A stretch of DNA of 64,000 nucleotides, taken from the NCBI RefSeq assembly GCF_022760755.1, contig NZ_JAIVFP010000001.1:1133501-1197500 (forward strand), written 5' to 3'. Source of the stretch: Candidatus Rhodoblastus alkanivorans. Its GTDB lineage: Bacteria; Pseudomonadota; Alphaproteobacteria; Rhizobiales; Beijerinckiaceae. Each line of letters opens with the position of its first letter. Within the stretch, counting starts at the first letter, position 1. Positions 51,550 to 60,800 of this stretch are shown here, one piece after another. Below the pieces are notes generated by a model. It saw only the letters and a program-made list of their open reading frames with translations. It ran no database searches and was not told the DNA's origin. A program made the translations under genes and the position numbers.

Positions 51550-52031
51550 GCTTCGAACCTTCCCGAACGTTGAGCGAAACGCCGCAGGCCGCGGCCAATG
51601 CGCTCGACGGCTATTTCTCGATCAAGGTCGCCGACGACGTTTTCGGCCTGTCGGTGACGCGCGTTCAGACGATCTTCCGGATCGGCTCGGTCACCCGGGC
51701 GCCCGGGGGCCCGCGCGACATTGTCGGCCTCGTCAATCTGCGCGGCAAGATCGTGACGGCGGTGAGCCTGCGCCGCCGTCTCGGCCTCAGGCCGGAGGAT
51801 GGCGGCGCGGGCAGCCTGGCGATCGGCATCGAGCATGGTGGCGAGGCCTTCGCCCTGCTCGTCGACGAGATCGGCGACGTGTTGAGCCTCGCCCCCGACA
51901 CGGCGATCGCGCCGCCGCCGCATATAGCGCGCGGCCGGGCGAAATTCGCCGCCGCCTATCATCGGATCGCAGGCCGGATCATGCCTTTGCTCAATATCGA
52001 CGCGGTCTTCGACTTCAGCGAGGACAGCTGA
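51546..52031 (+). CDS. cheW: chemotaxis adaptor CheW
   Basis: A 161-residue adaptor linking receptors to CheA. It shows the CheW domain (YFSIKVADDVFGLSVTRVQTIFRIGSVTRAPGGPRDIVGLVNLRGKIVTAVSLRRRLGL) and the ending GRIMPLLNIDAVFDF. The start overlaps the cheA stop by four bases, so the two are coupled. No second stand-alone cheW is in the window, though cheA itself has two CheW-like domains. Confidence 0.96.
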   Translation: MSFEPSRTLSETPQAAANALDGYFSIKVADDVFGLSVTRVQTIFRIGSVTRAPGGPRDIVGLVNLRGKIVTAVSLRRRLGLRPEDGGAGSLAIGIEHGGEAFALLVDEIGDVLSLAPDTAIAPPPHIARGRAKFAAAYHRIAGRIMPLLNIDAVFDFSEDS

Positions 52032-52076
52032 TCCATCACGCATCGGGCGCAAAGAAATCACGAATGGAGACTGACA

Positions 52077-52442
<366 letters not shown>

Positions 52443-52490
52443 CGGGCGCGGATTTGTCTATATCGCTTTGCGTAATTCGGGTGTCGCGTC

Positions 52491-53330
52491 ATGTCTCAGG
52501 CTTTCCTGGCCTTGCAGAGCTTTTTGCTGAAATCGTCCGGACTGGCGCTCGACCGCGAGAAGCAATATCTCGTCGAGGCGCGGCTCAATCCGGTGATCGA
52601 TCAGGCGGGGCTGAACGGTCTGGCGGAACTCGTCGCGCGCATTGAGAAGGACCGCGCGCTCGCGAAGAAGGTGACGGAGGCGATGACCGTCAACGAAACC
52701 TTCTTCTTCCGCGATCGCGCGCCTTTCGAGGGGTTTCGCAACGCCATTCTGCCGGAATTGCTGAAGGCGCGGGCGCGGACGCGCCGCATCCGGCTGTGGT
52801 CGGCGGCCTGCTCGACCGGGCAGGAGCCCTATTCGCTGGCCATGATCCTCGACGAGGAAGCGCGCAAGCTCGGAGGCTGGAGCGTCGATATCGTCGCGAC
52901 CGATATAGCCGACTCCGTGCTGAAGCGCGCGCGGGAGGGCGTCTACAGCCATTTCGAGGCCCAGCGCGGCGTGCCAATGTCGCATCTCGTGCGTTATTTC
53001 ACCAAGCGCAAGGATCAATGGGCTATCAACCAGAGCATCAAGGCGCGGATCGATTTCCGCCAGCAGAATCTGATGAGCGACTTCTCGCCTCTCGGCGTGT
53101 TCGACGTGATCCTCTGCCGCAACGTGCTGATCTATTTCGCGCCGGAACAGAAACGCGACGTGCTGGCGCGCATGGCGCGCGCGCTCGCGCCCGACGGCTA
53201 TCTCGTGCTTGGCGCGGCGGAAAGCGTGATCGGCTATTCGAGCGAATTCAAGCCCCATGGCGAGAATCGCGTGATCCTCACCCGGCGTATGCTTGGCGAG
53301 GCGCAGGCGAAAAAGGGATTGGCCTTCTGA
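52491..53330 (+). CDS. cheR: chemotaxis methyltransferase CheR
   Basis: CheR methylates chemoreceptors using SAM. The 279-residue protein has the N-terminal helical domain (TEAMTVNETFFFRDRAPFEGF, ending in the FFR motif) and the SAM-binding fold (IRLWSAACSTGQEPYSLAM, VATDIADSVLKRA, DVILCRNVLIYF). It lies 48 bases after cheY and ends the che run. There are 92 bases before flgB, which hold a flagellar regulon motif. Confidence 0.97.
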   Translation: MSQAFLALQSFLLKSSGLALDREKQYLVEARLNPVIDQAGLNGLAELVARIEKDRALAKKVTEAMTVNETFFFRDRAPFEGFRNAILPELLKARARTRRIRLWSAACSTGQEPYSLAMILDEEARKLGGWSVDIVATDIADSVLKRAREGVYSHFEAQRGVPMSHLVRYFTKRKDQWAINQSIKARIDFRQQNLMSDFSPLGVFDVILCRNVLIYFAPEQKRDVLARMARALAPDGYLVLGAAESVIGYSSEFKPHGENRVILTRRMLGEAQAKKGLAF

Positions 53331-53334
53331 GGGG

Positions 53335-53350
53335 GCCAGCCTGGGGCAAG
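53335..53350 (+). promoter_or_regulatory. flagellar regulon motif upstream of flgB
   Basis: GCCAGCCTGGGGCAAG matches GNCAGYY-N4-GCAAG and ends 72 bases before flgB, just after cheR. It marks flgB as the start of a separate flagellar unit. Confidence 0.6.
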
Positions 53351-53422
53351 ATTGACTTCCTAATCTCGCGCTGAAGACCTTTCGCGCCCAGCGGCGTGAA
53401 GGAAACTTGGCGGAGATTCTCC

Positions 53423-53803
53423 ATGCAGACGCTGGCGCTGTTCTCGCTCGCGACGCAGCAGGCGAACTGGCTCGACGCCCGGCAGGCGACGATCGCCTCG
53501 AATGTCGCCAATGCCAACACGCCGGATTATGAGGCGCGCGATCTCGCGCCTTTCGCCGCCGTGCTCTCCCATATGCAATTGTCCATGGCCGCGACGGAGC
53601 CGGGTCATATTCAACCTGTCGCCGACGCCGGCCAGCGCGTGAAGGTCAAGCGCGACGACGCCTGGGACGTGGTCTATTCCGGCAATTCGGTCAATCTCGA
53701 ACAGGAAATGATGAAGGCCGGCGAGGTCAGCCGCGCCCATTCGCTCAATGTCAACATCATCCGCTCCTTCCAGCAGATGCTGATGAACGCCGTGAAGGTC
53801 TGA
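53423..53803 (+). CDS. flgB: proximal rod protein FlgB
   Basis: FlgB is the first rod protein. The 126-residue protein reads MQTLALFSLATQQANWLDARQATIASNVANANTPDYEARDLAPF and ends MMKAGEVSRAHSLNVNIIRSFQQMLMNAVKV, matching the family. GGAG lies seven bases before the ATG at 53423; the reading from 53396 starts at GTG and adds nothing conserved. It starts the flgB-flgC-fliE-flgG-flgA-flgI run. Confidence 0.95.
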   Translation: MQTLALFSLATQQANWLDARQATIASNVANANTPDYEARDLAPFAAVLSHMQLSMAATEPGHIQPVADAGQRVKVKRDDAWDVVYSGNSVNLEQEMMKAGEVSRAHSLNVNIIRSFQQMLMNAVKV

Positions 53804-53806
53804 ATC

Positions 53807-54226
53807 ATGTCGATCGATCCGCTTGCCTCCTCGCTTCACATTGCCGGCTCCGGCCTTGAAACGCAATCGGCGCGCCTGCGCGTCGTGGCGGAAAATATCG
53901 CCAATGCCCGATCGACCGGATCTTTCGCCGGCGCCGATCCTTACGCGCGCAAGACGATCACTTTCGAGGACGAACTCGACCGCGCCGGCGGCGATACGCT
54001 CGTCGCAGTGAAAACCATCGGCGTGGACAAGACGCCCTTCCGCATCGAGCACATGCCGGGCAATCCAGCCGCCGACGCCGAGGGCGACGTGAAAATGCCC
54101 AATGTCGATCTCCTGTTCGAAATGGCCGACATGCGCGAGGCCAACCGCTCCTATGAGGCCAATCTCCAGGTGGTGAAACAGACGCGCCAGATGATTTCCG
54201 ACACGATCGACCTGATGAGGAGCTGA
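53807..54226 (+). CDS. flgC: proximal rod protein FlgC
   Basis: A 139-residue rod protein with the axial N-terminal motif ([28 protein letters not shown]) and the FlgC ending ([38 protein letters not shown]). The central segment has [19 protein letters not shown], typical of FlgC. It lies three bases after flgB and one base before fliE. Confidence 0.96.
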   Translation: MSIDPLASSLHIAGSGLETQSARLRVVAENIANARSTGSFAGADPYARKTITFEDELDRAGGDTLVAVKTIGVDKTPFRIEHMPGNPAADAEGDVKMPNVDLLFEMADMREANRSYEANLQVVKQTRQMISDTIDLMRS

Positions 54227-54227
54227 C

Positions 54228-54536
54228 ATGATCGCCGCCATTCTTCCCCTCGCCGCCGGCGCCGTTCAGACGGCGGCCTCCGTCGCTCCGGCGGCCGTCG
54301 CCTCCGTCGCGAGCGCCGGATCGGACTTCGGCGCCGCGCTGGCGCAGGCCGCCGACAATGCGCTGCACACGCTCAAGACCGCCGAGACGACCTCGATCAA
54401 GGGCATCGAGGGCAAGGCGAGCGTGCAGCAGGTCGTGGACTCGATGATGTCCGCGGAGAGGACGCTGCAGACGACGCTGGCGATCCGCGACAAGACGGTC
54501 GCCGCGTTTCAACAGATCAGCCAGATGCAGATTTGA
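54228..54536 (+). CDS. fliE: MS-ring/rod junction protein FliE
   Basis: A 102-residue protein that joins the MS ring to the rod. The N-terminal half is Ala-rich; the conserved C-terminal half (FGAALAQAADNALHTLKTAETTSIKGIEGKASVQQVVDSMMSAERTLQTTLAIRDKTVAAFQQISQMQI) is that of FliE. Order flgB-flgC-fliE-flgG is the standard rhizobial one. Confidence 0.94.
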   Translation: MIAAILPLAAGAVQTAASVAPAAVASVASAGSDFGAALAQAADNALHTLKTAETTSIKGIEGKASVQQVVDSMMSAERTLQTTLAIRDKTVAAFQQISQMQI

Positions 54537-54552
54537 GTAAAGGAGTGAGTCG

Positions 54553-55344
54553 ATGAGAGCGCTCGCCATCGCCGCGACGGGCATGAACGCCCAGACCAAG
54601 AATCTCGAAGTGATCGCCAATAACATTGCCAATATCAACACAACGGCGTTCAAGCGTTCGCGCGCGGAATTCACCGATCTGATCTATCAGGCCGAGCGTC
54701 TGCAGGGCGTCTCGACGCGCGGGCAGAATGCGGTGGTTCCCGAGGGTGCGCAGATCGGCCTCGGCGTGCGCACCGCCGCCATCCGCCCGCTGAATATTCA
54801 GGGCTCTCTGACCAATACCGGCAATCAGCTCGATCTCGCCATCAACGGCCGCGGCTGGTTCCAGGTGACGACGAGCACCGGCGAAATTCTCTATACCCGC
54901 GCCGGCTCCTTCAGCACCAACGCCAACGGCCAGATCGTCACCAGCGACGGCTATCAGATTCAGCCTGCGATCGTCGTTCCCAACAATACGACGGCGATCA
55001 CGATCAGCCAGACCGGCGTCGTCGACGCGACCATCGGCGGCCAGACCATTCCGCAGCAGATCGGCCAGCTGACCATCGCCAATTTCGTCAACGAGGCCGG
55101 GCTGATGGCGATGGGCGGCAATCTGTTCGAGCCGACGGCGGCCTCGGGGCAGGCGGTGGTCGGCGTGCCGGGCGACCCTGGTTTCGGCTCGATCAACCAG
55201 GGCTATCTCGAAGCCTCCAATGTCGATCCGGTGTCGGAAATCTCCAACATGATCGCGGCGCAGCGCGCCTATGAGATGAATTCGAAAGTGGTCGAGGCGG
55301 CAAGCTCCATGGCCGGCACGATCTCGAACCTGAGGGTGTCATGA
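54553..55344 (+). CDS. flgG: distal rod protein FlgG
   Basis: A 263-residue rod protein. It begins [46 protein letters not shown], has the [15 protein letters not shown] and [14 protein letters not shown] segments, and ends [39 protein letters not shown] precedes the ATG. The stop overlaps flgA by four bases. Confidence 0.97.
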   Translation: MRALAIAATGMNAQTKNLEVIANNIANINTTAFKRSRAEFTDLIYQAERLQGVSTRGQNAVVPEGAQIGLGVRTAAIRPLNIQGSLTNTGNQLDLAINGRGWFQVTTSTGEILYTRAGSFSTNANGQIVTSDGYQIQPAIVVPNNTTAITISQTGVVDATIGGQTIPQQIGQLTIANFVNEAGLMAMGGNLFEPTAASGQAVVGVPGDPGFGSINQGYLEASNVDPVSEISNMIAAQRAYEMNSKVVEAASSMAGTISNLRVS

Positions 55345-55793
55345 CCGCGGGCCGCCGGCTCCTTTTCGCCGTCGCCGCCGTCCTCGTCGCCGGCGCGGCG
55401 CAGGCCGGTCAGCGCGCGCTGCCGGTTCCGGCGCGGGTGATCTATCCCGGGGACCGGATCACCGGCGCTATGCTGGTCGATTCCAGGGATTTTTCCGCCG
55501 AGCCGGGGGATGTGGTCTGGGACCGCGCCGATCTCGTCGGCAAGGTCGCGCGGCGCACCCTGCTGCCGGGCCGGCCGATCGCGGCGATTGCGGTGGGGGC
55601 GCCGCGCGCCGTGTCCATGGGGGCCCTGGTCTCCGTCTACTACCAGCAGGACGGCATCGACATCGCCACGACCGCCCAGGCCCTGCAGAACGGCTATGTC
55701 GGCCAGGTCGTGCAGGCGCGCAATCTCGACAGCGGCGTGGTGATCTCCGGCGTCGTTCAGGCGGATGGTTCGATCCGTGTCCGGGGCGGTTGA
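55341..55793 (+). CDS. flgA: P-ring assembly chaperone FlgA
   Basis: A 150-residue periplasmic chaperone for FlgI assembly. It has a Sec signal peptide ([18 protein letters not shown]) and a SAF-like domain ([65 protein letters not shown]). It is shorter than the enteric protein, as usual for rhizobia. It overlaps flgG by four bases; flgI follows one base later. Confidence 0.92.
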   Translation: MTAGRRLLFAVAAVLVAGAAQAGQRALPVPARVIYPGDRITGAMLVDSRDFSAEPGDVVWDRADLVGKVARRTLLPGRPIAAIAVGAPRAVSMGALVSVYYQQDGIDIATTAQALQNGYVGQVVQARNLDSGVVISGVVQADGSIRVRGG

Positions 55794-55794
55794 A

Positions 55795-56901
55795 ATGCGC
55801 TTTTTCCGAGCCTGCGCGCTCGCGGTTATGGCCGTGTTCGCCTTTGCTCATGCCGAGGCGGCGGTACGGATTAAGGACATCACCTCCGTCAAGGGCGTCC
55901 GCGACAACCAGCTCGTCGGCTATGGTCTCGTCGTCGGCCTTCAGGGCACCGGCGATTCCCTGCAGAACGCGCCATTCACCGGGCAGTCCCTCCAAGCGAT
56001 GCTGGACCGCATGGGCGTGAATGTGCGCAACGTCAATCTGCGGACGAGAAATGTCGCCGCGGTGATGGTCACCGCGGATCTGCCGCCTTTCGCCGCGCGG
56101 GGGACGCACATCGACGTTACCGTCTCATCGATGGGCGACGCGAGCTCGCTGATGGGCGGGACTTTGTTGCTGACGACGATGAGCGGCGCGAACGGTCAAG
56201 TTTACGCGGTCGCGCAAGGCGCGGTGTCGGTCACTGGCTTTGCGACTCAGGGCCAGGCTGAAACGCTGACTCAGGGCGTGCCGACGGCGGGCCATATTTC
56301 CAACGGCGCGACGGTGGAGCGGGAGATCGCCAGCCGCATGCCATCGGACGGCGCGCTGAATCTGGAATTGAACAATCCCGATTTCGCCACCGCCGTGCGA
56401 ATCGCCGATGCGATCAACAGATATTCCTGGGCGGGTTATCACCGGCGCACGGCCCTCGAACAAAGTCCCAATTCCGTAGCGCTCCATCGTCCGCCCGGCG
56501 TCGGCGCGACCCATTTCATCGCCGAAATCGGCGAGCTTATGGTCGAGCCTGACGCACCGGCGCGGGTGGTGATCGATTCGCGCACGGGAACTGTCGTGAT
56601 CGGGCTGGACGTTCAAATTTCTCCGGTTGCCGTGACGCAGGGCACGCTCACCGTGCGGGTGACCGAGACGCCGCAGGTCTCGCAGCCGGCGCCTTTCTCG
56701 CACGGCCGCACCGTGGTTACGCCCCAGACTCAGATTCAGGCGGACGAAGGCGGCGGTTGGGTCGCGGTGATCGGCGGCCGAAGTCTGAGGGGATTGGTGC
56801 ATGGCCTGAATCGTATCGGCGCCAAGCCGCCGACGATCATCGCGATCCTGCAGGCGATCAAGGCGGCGGGCGCGCTCCAGGCCGATATCGTGGTGCAATA
56901 G
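55795..56901 (+). CDS. flgI: flagellar P-ring protein FlgI
   Basis: FlgI forms the P ring in the peptidoglycan layer. The 368-residue protein has a signal peptide (ACALAVMAVFAFAHAEA), the conserved RIKDITSVKGVRDNQLVGYGLVVGLQGTGDSL, and SSMGDASSLMGGTLLLT. The ATG at 55795 is chosen because the reading from 55765 overlaps flgA. The C-terminus (PPTIIAILQAIKAAGALQADIVVQ) is typical. Confidence 0.97.
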   Translation: MRFFRACALAVMAVFAFAHAEAAVRIKDITSVKGVRDNQLVGYGLVVGLQGTGDSLQNAPFTGQSLQAMLDRMGVNVRNVNLRTRNVAAVMVTADLPPFAARGTHIDVTVSSMGDASSLMGGTLLLTTMSGANGQVYAVAQGAVSVTGFATQGQAETLTQGVPTAGHISNGATVEREIASRMPSDGALNLELNNPDFATAVRIADAINRYSWAGYHRRTALEQSPNSVALHRPPGVGATHFIAEIGELMVEPDAPARVVIDSRTGTVVIGLDVQISPVAVTQGTLTVRVTETPQVSQPAPFSHGRTVVTPQTQIQADEGGGWVAVIGGRSLRGLVHGLNRIGAKPPTIIAILQAIKAAGALQADIVVQ

Positions 56902-56926
56902 GCGCGAGGCCGGCAGGCGCCTGAGC

Positions 56927-56942
56927 GTCAGCCCAACGCAAG
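56927..56942 (+). promoter_or_regulatory. flagellar regulon motif upstream of motE
   Basis: GTCAGCCCAACGCAAG matches GNCAGYY-N4-GCAAG and ends 30 bases before motE. Like the flhA copy it is followed by CTTGC, giving a short dyad. Confidence 0.55.
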
Positions 56943-56972
56943 CTTGCCGGCGGAAAGTGCGGCAAAGGAAGC

Positions 56973-57569
56973 ATGCCGATGATCCGCCGTCTCCACACCA
57001 TCCTCACGCCGCTGATCTGTCTTGCCGCGCTCGGGCCCGCTCTCGCAAATGAGGGGGGCGGCGGAAAACAAAGCATTCAGGCCGATCCGCCGAACATGCC
57101 GCCCATTCGCCAAGTGCCGATTCGCAGGCCGGCATTGTCGCCGATCAAGCCCCTTGCCGTCACGGGCATGAAGGGCGTGGCCAATTATTGCGGGGCGATC
57201 GCGAATTCCGCCGCGAGCGCCCGGCTCGCCTGGCAGGAGCAGCGGATCAAGACCTTGCAGGCGGAGTTGACGGTCAAGATCGCCGAGCTCGACGCCAAGA
57301 CCGGCGAGGTCCGCCAATGGGTCGCCAAGCGCGAGGAACTGCTCGCCAAGGCCAGCGCGAATCTCATTGCGATCTACAGCAAGATGACGCCGGACGCCGC
57401 GTCGGCCCAGCTGCAGGACATGGACGACGACACCGCCGCGGCGCTGCTCCTGAAAATGAAGCCGGCGGTCGCGAGCGCGGTGATGGGGGAAATGGACGCC
57501 GCGCGCGCGGCGCGCCTGAGCGATCTTCTGACCGGCGCGACAGCCAAATCCGAGGGGAAGAAATCGTGA
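56973..57569 (+). CDS. motE: MotC chaperone MotE
   Basis: MotE is a periplasmic chaperone known from Sinorhizobium that stabilises the motility protein MotC. The 198-residue protein has a signal peptide (LTPLICLAALGPALA), a Pro-rich stretch and a coiled coil (WQEQRIKTLQAELTVKIAELDAKTGEVRQWVAKREELLAK). The conserved end IYSKMTPDAASAQLQDMDDDTAAALLLKMKP follows. A single Cys at residue 73 in the mature part could form a dimer disulfide, as reported for MotE. It is coupled to flgH by GTGA. Confidence 0.88.
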   Translation: MPMIRRLHTILTPLICLAALGPALANEGGGGKQSIQADPPNMPPIRQVPIRRPALSPIKPLAVTGMKGVANYCGAIANSAASARLAWQEQRIKTLQAELTVKIAELDAKTGEVRQWVAKREELLAKASANLIAIYSKMTPDAASAQLQDMDDDTAAALLLKMKPAVASAVMGEMDAARAARLSDLLTGATAKSEGKKS

Positions 57570-58285
57570 TCGTCCGCTCTCGCCTCGTCGCCGCCCAGAT
57601 TCTGGCTCTCCTCCTCGCGGCGCCGCTTTCGGGATGCAACGAAAGGTCGCGGCTGTTCGTCGCGCCCGCGATGTCGCCGGTCGGCAGCGGCTTCGTCGCC
57701 AATACCGATCCCGCGCTTTACGAATTGGCGCCCCGGCGCCATCCGTCGGGCGCGTCGCTGTTCGTGGACGGCGCCGCCAATCTCTTCACCGATTCGCGCG
57801 CCATGAAAGTCGGCGACGTCATTACCGTCGTCATCATGATCAACGACAAGGCGAGCTTCGGCAACACCACCGGCCGCTCGCAGACCGCCCAGGAAAGCAT
57901 GGGCTTCGACTGGATCTTCAACCAGAACATGTATCAGAACAAGGTCAATGCGCTCGGCGATCTCAATTCCTCCAGCTCGTCGAACGGGCAGGGTTCGATC
58001 GACCGCTCCGAGAAGGTGCAGCTTTCGATCGCCGCCGTCGTCACCCGCGTCCTGGCCAATGGCAATCTCGTCATCAGCGGCACGCAGGAAGTGCGGGTGA
58101 ATTTCGAAAAGCGCGTTCTCCATGTCGCAGGCATCGTGCGGCCGCGCGACATCAACAGCAACAATACGATCGGCTATGACAAGATCGCCGAGGCGCGCAT
58201 CTCTTACGGAGGCCAAGGGCGCATCAGCGAGGTGCAGCAGCCCGCGTGGGGGCAGCAGGTTTTCGACGCTCTGAAGCCGTTCTGA
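57566..58285 (+). CDS. flgH: flagellar L-ring lipoprotein FlgH
   Basis: FlgH forms the L ring in the outer membrane. The start is a GTG at 57566 overlapping the motE stop (GTGA). The 239-residue product has a lipoprotein signal with lipobox LSGC (C24), then SLFVDGAANLFTDSRAMKVGDVITVVIMINDKASFGNTTGRS and the ending GIVRPRDINSNNTIGYDKIAEARISYGGQGRISEVQQPAWGQQVFD, all FlgH features. The longer reading from 57188 lies inside motE. Confidence 0.95.
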   Translation: MIVRSRLVAAQILALLLAAPLSGCNERSRLFVAPAMSPVGSGFVANTDPALYELAPRRHPSGASLFVDGAANLFTDSRAMKVGDVITVVIMINDKASFGNTTGRSQTAQESMGFDWIFNQNMYQNKVNALGDLNSSSSSNGQGSIDRSEKVQLSIAAVVTRVLANGNLVISGTQEVRVNFEKRVLHVAGIVRPRDINSNNTIGYDKIAEARISYGGQGRISEVQQPAWGQQVFDALKPF

Positions 58286-58300
58286 TCCGGGAGACGGGCG

Positions 58301-58816
58301 ATGGCAGGAAAGATGGAGGGCAGGGCGGAAACGCCGCCCAAGGCCTCGCGGGGGATGAGTCTGGCGCAGAACGCGATCGCTTTCGCCGTCGCAGCCCTCA
58401 TTGCGGCAGGCGTCGGCGGCGCATCAGGCTTTCAGACCGCGCATCCGGGCGCATCTGTGGTGAAGGCGCAAGGCGGCGGCGTCGCAAAGACGGGCGACGG
58501 CGCCAAGGTTCCGCCGATGGTCGAAATGGGCTCGATGGATCTCGCTCCGGTCGTCACCAATCTCGCGTCGCCCGCCGACGTCTGGGTTCGTCTTGAGGCG
58601 ACCATGTTGTTCGAGGGCAAGACGCTGCCGCATGGCGAGGCGCTGGCGGGCGAGATCGCCGGCGATATCCTCGCCTATTTGCGCACCGAGACCCTGGCCC
58701 AGATTCAGGGCGTCGCCGGTCTGGAGCATCTACGCCAGGATCTCAACGACCGTGCGTCCATCCGGTCGGAGGGCAAAGTGCGCGCATTGATCATCCGATC
58801 GCTGGTGGTGCAATGA
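58301..58816 (+). CDS. fliL: flagellar basal body-associated protein FliL
   Basis: A 171-residue inner-membrane protein with one N-terminal helix (AIAFAVAALIAAGVGGASGF) and a periplasmic FliL domain (MGSMDLAPVVTNLASPADVWVRLEATMLFEG...) ending VRALIIRSLVVQ. FliL supports the stator. It lies between flgH and fliP as in Sinorhizobium and overlaps fliP by four bases (ATGA). A second FliL-like gene is at 36476. Confidence 0.88.
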   Translation: MAGKMEGRAETPPKASRGMSLAQNAIAFAVAALIAAGVGGASGFQTAHPGASVVKAQGGGVAKTGDGAKVPPMVEMGSMDLAPVVTNLASPADVWVRLEATMLFEGKTLPHGEALAGEIAGDILAYLRTETLAQIQGVAGLEHLRQDLNDRASIRSEGKVRALIIRSLVVQ

Positions 58817-59553
58817 AGCGCGCGTTTTTTCTTGCTCCCCTGGCGCCGATCCTGTTCGCGGGCGCGGCGCATGCGCAAGGCGGCGATCTTGCCGCCGCGC
58901 TCAACAATATCGCCGGCGCCTCGACCAGCGGCCGCATCGTGCAGCTGGTGGCGCTGCTCACGGTCCTGTCGCTCGCGCCGGGCCTGCTGATGATGGTGAC
59001 GAGCTTTACCCGCTTCGTCATCGCTTTGTCCTTCCTGCGCTCCGGTCTCGGCCTGCAGAGCACGCCGGCCAATCTGGTGCTGATCAGCCTCGCGCTGTTC
59101 ATGACCTTCTTCGTCATGGCGCCGACCTTCGACAAATCATGGAAGGACGGGATCAAGCCGATGATCGACAACCAGCTCAGCGAGGAGCAGGCTTTTCCCA
59201 AGATCGTCGAACCATTCCGCCGGTTCATGCTCGCCCAGACGCGGGAAAAGGACCTGAAGACCTTCGAGGATCTTTCGCGCGGCGCCTTCGACATCAAGGA
59301 CCGGTCGACGGTCGATCTGCGCGTGCTCATTCCGGCCTTCATGATTTCGGAATTGCGGCGCGGCTTCGAAATGGGATTCCTGATCGTCCTGCCCTTCCTC
59401 ATCATCGACATGATCGTGGCGACGCTCACCATGTCGATGGGCATGATGATGCTGCCGCCGTCGCTGATTTCCCTGCCGATGAAACTTCTGTTCTTCGTGC
59501 TGATCGACGGCTGGAACCTGCTGATCGGCAGCCTGGTGCGCTCGGTGAATTGA
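58813..59553 (+). CDS. fliP: flagellar export apparatus protein FliP
   Basis: FliP forms the export-gate core with FliQ and FliR. The 246-residue protein has a signal peptide (APLAPILFAGAAHAQ) and four helices. The family signatures are MVTSFTRFVIALSFLRSGLGLQSTPANLVLISLALFMTFFVM, AFMISELRRGFEMGFLIVLPFLIIDM and SMGMMMLPPSLISLPMKLLFFVLIDGWNLL. It ends the motE-flgH-fliL-fliP run and is followed by the flagellin leader. Confidence 0.97.
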   Translation: MKRAFFLAPLAPILFAGAAHAQGGDLAAALNNIAGASTSGRIVQLVALLTVLSLAPGLLMMVTSFTRFVIALSFLRSGLGLQSTPANLVLISLALFMTFFVMAPTFDKSWKDGIKPMIDNQLSEEQAFPKIVEPFRRFMLAQTREKDLKTFEDLSRGAFDIKDRSTVDLRVLIPAFMISELRRGFEMGFLIVLPFLIIDMIVATLTMSMGMMMLPPSLISLPMKLLFFVLIDGWNLLIGSLVRSVN

Positions 59554-59729
59554 GGCGCGCGACAGCAAAAGCGCGGCTGTTAAAGATTGAGCAAGGTTTC
59601 TCGCATAAGTTGTAATCAAGCACGATGGGTTGAGTCGTCGAGACTCGAAGGCATGAGGCCGCTCCCGTTGTTCCGGAACGCCCGGGATGTTTCTCGTATC
59701 TCTCATGCATCCCAGAGGAACGCCTCACC
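59554..59729 (+). promoter_or_regulatory. flagellin promoter and leader region
   Basis: A 176-base gap. It holds TAAAG-N-GCAAG (59581-59595) and GCATAA at 59602, which together could be a flagellar-type promoter, and two small dyads: GAGTC/GACTC (near 59631-59645) and TTCCGGAA (near 59670). The length and dyads would suit FlbT-type control of the leader. GAGGAA lies before the ATG. Promoter details are uncertain. Confidence 0.4.
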
Positions 59730-60665
59730 ATGACCTATCTGCTGACCAACGCTTCCGCCCTGACCGCGCTCCAGAGTTTGACCATGACCCAGCAATCGCT
59801 GGCGAACACGCAGAGCCAGCTCTCGACCGGCCTCTCCATCCAGCACGCTTCCGACAACACTTCCTATTGGTCGATCTCCCAGACCATGTCGTCGGACAAT
59901 GGCGCGCTCGGCGCGGTGTCGTCAGCGCTCAAACAGAGCTCGTCGATGCTCGCCACCTTCACCTCGGCGATTGAACAGACGATCTCGGTGGTCAACAACA
60001 TCAAGAACGACCTGGTCGCCGCGCAGAATCCGGGCGCCAACCTGACCCAGATCCAGAGTGACATCGCCGCCCAGCAGAACTCGCTGCTACAGATCGCCGG
60101 CGGCTCCGCCTTCAATGGCCAGAACTGGCTGAACGGCACGGTCAACGGCTCTACCGCCGGTTTCCAGTCCTCGGTCAATCTGGTCGGCGCCTATACCAAC
60201 AGCGGCGGCGTCTCGTATATCTCCGTCACCGCGAGCGCCGCGAGCCTCTATACCAACGGTTCCGCCGCGACTTCGGTTGCGAGCGCCTCCGGCGGCATCC
60301 TCGGCGCGACCAGCGCCGGCTATTCCTCGGCGATCCTCGGCGGCCAGGCGATCAATGTCACCGGCGCGACCGGCGCGAATGTCTCCAACCTGACCAACAT
60401 GGTCGCTTCGGTCAATAACACCATCACCCAGCTCGAGACCGCCGCCGCGACGATCGGCTCCGCGCAGGAGCAGCTCACCACCCAGCAGACCTTCATCTCC
60501 GCGATGCAGACCAATCTGACCAATGGCGTCGCCTCCCTGGTGGACGCCGACATGAACCAGGTCTCGACCCGCCTGCAGGCCCTCCAGACGCAGCAGCAGC
60601 TGGGCGTCCAGTCGCTGTCAATCGCCAACCAGTCCTCGCAGATGATCCTGAAGCTGTTCCAGTAA
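59730..60665 (+). CDS. flagellin
   Basis: A 311-residue filament protein. The N-terminal D0/D1 helices (LTNASALTALQSLTMTQQSLANTQSQLSTGLSIQHASDNTSYWSISQTM) and the C-terminal ones (VSTRLQALQTQQQLGVQSLSIANQSSQMILKLFQ) are canonical. The central domain is short and rich in Ser, Thr, Gly and Ala, with no Cys. Such Ser/Thr-rich surfaces are typical glycosylation targets, and a GT41-like enzyme follows. It is a single copy in this window. A strong terminator follows. Confidence 0.97.
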   Translation: MTYLLTNASALTALQSLTMTQQSLANTQSQLSTGLSIQHASDNTSYWSISQTMSSDNGALGAVSSALKQSSSMLATFTSAIEQTISVVNNIKNDLVAAQNPGANLTQIQSDIAAQQNSLLQIAGGSAFNGQNWLNGTVNGSTAGFQSSVNLVGAYTNSGGVSYISVTASAASLYTNGSAATSVASASGGILGATSAGYSSAILGGQAINVTGATGANVSNLTNMVASVNNTITQLETAAATIGSAQEQLTTQQTFISAMQTNLTNGVASLVDADMNQVSTRLQALQTQQQLGVQSLSIANQSSQMILKLFQ

Positions 60666-60690
60666 CAGACAAATCCAGGGACTTCATCCG

Positions 60691-60713
60691 GGCCGCGCCC
60701 TTTGGGCGCGGCC
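60691..60713 (+). terminator. terminator after flagellin
   Basis: A perfect 10-bp GC stem (GGCCGCGCCC and GGGCGCGGCC) with a TTT loop, 25 bases after the flagellin stop, followed by TTCGTCGTTTCG. A good intrinsic-terminator candidate. Confidence 0.8.
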
Positions 60714-60800
60714 TTCGTCGTTTCGCGCTCCGGGTCCTTGCGACAGCCTCGCGCCAGTTTGCCATGTTGCAATCCGGCTTCAGGACCCGGCAAGGAGCGG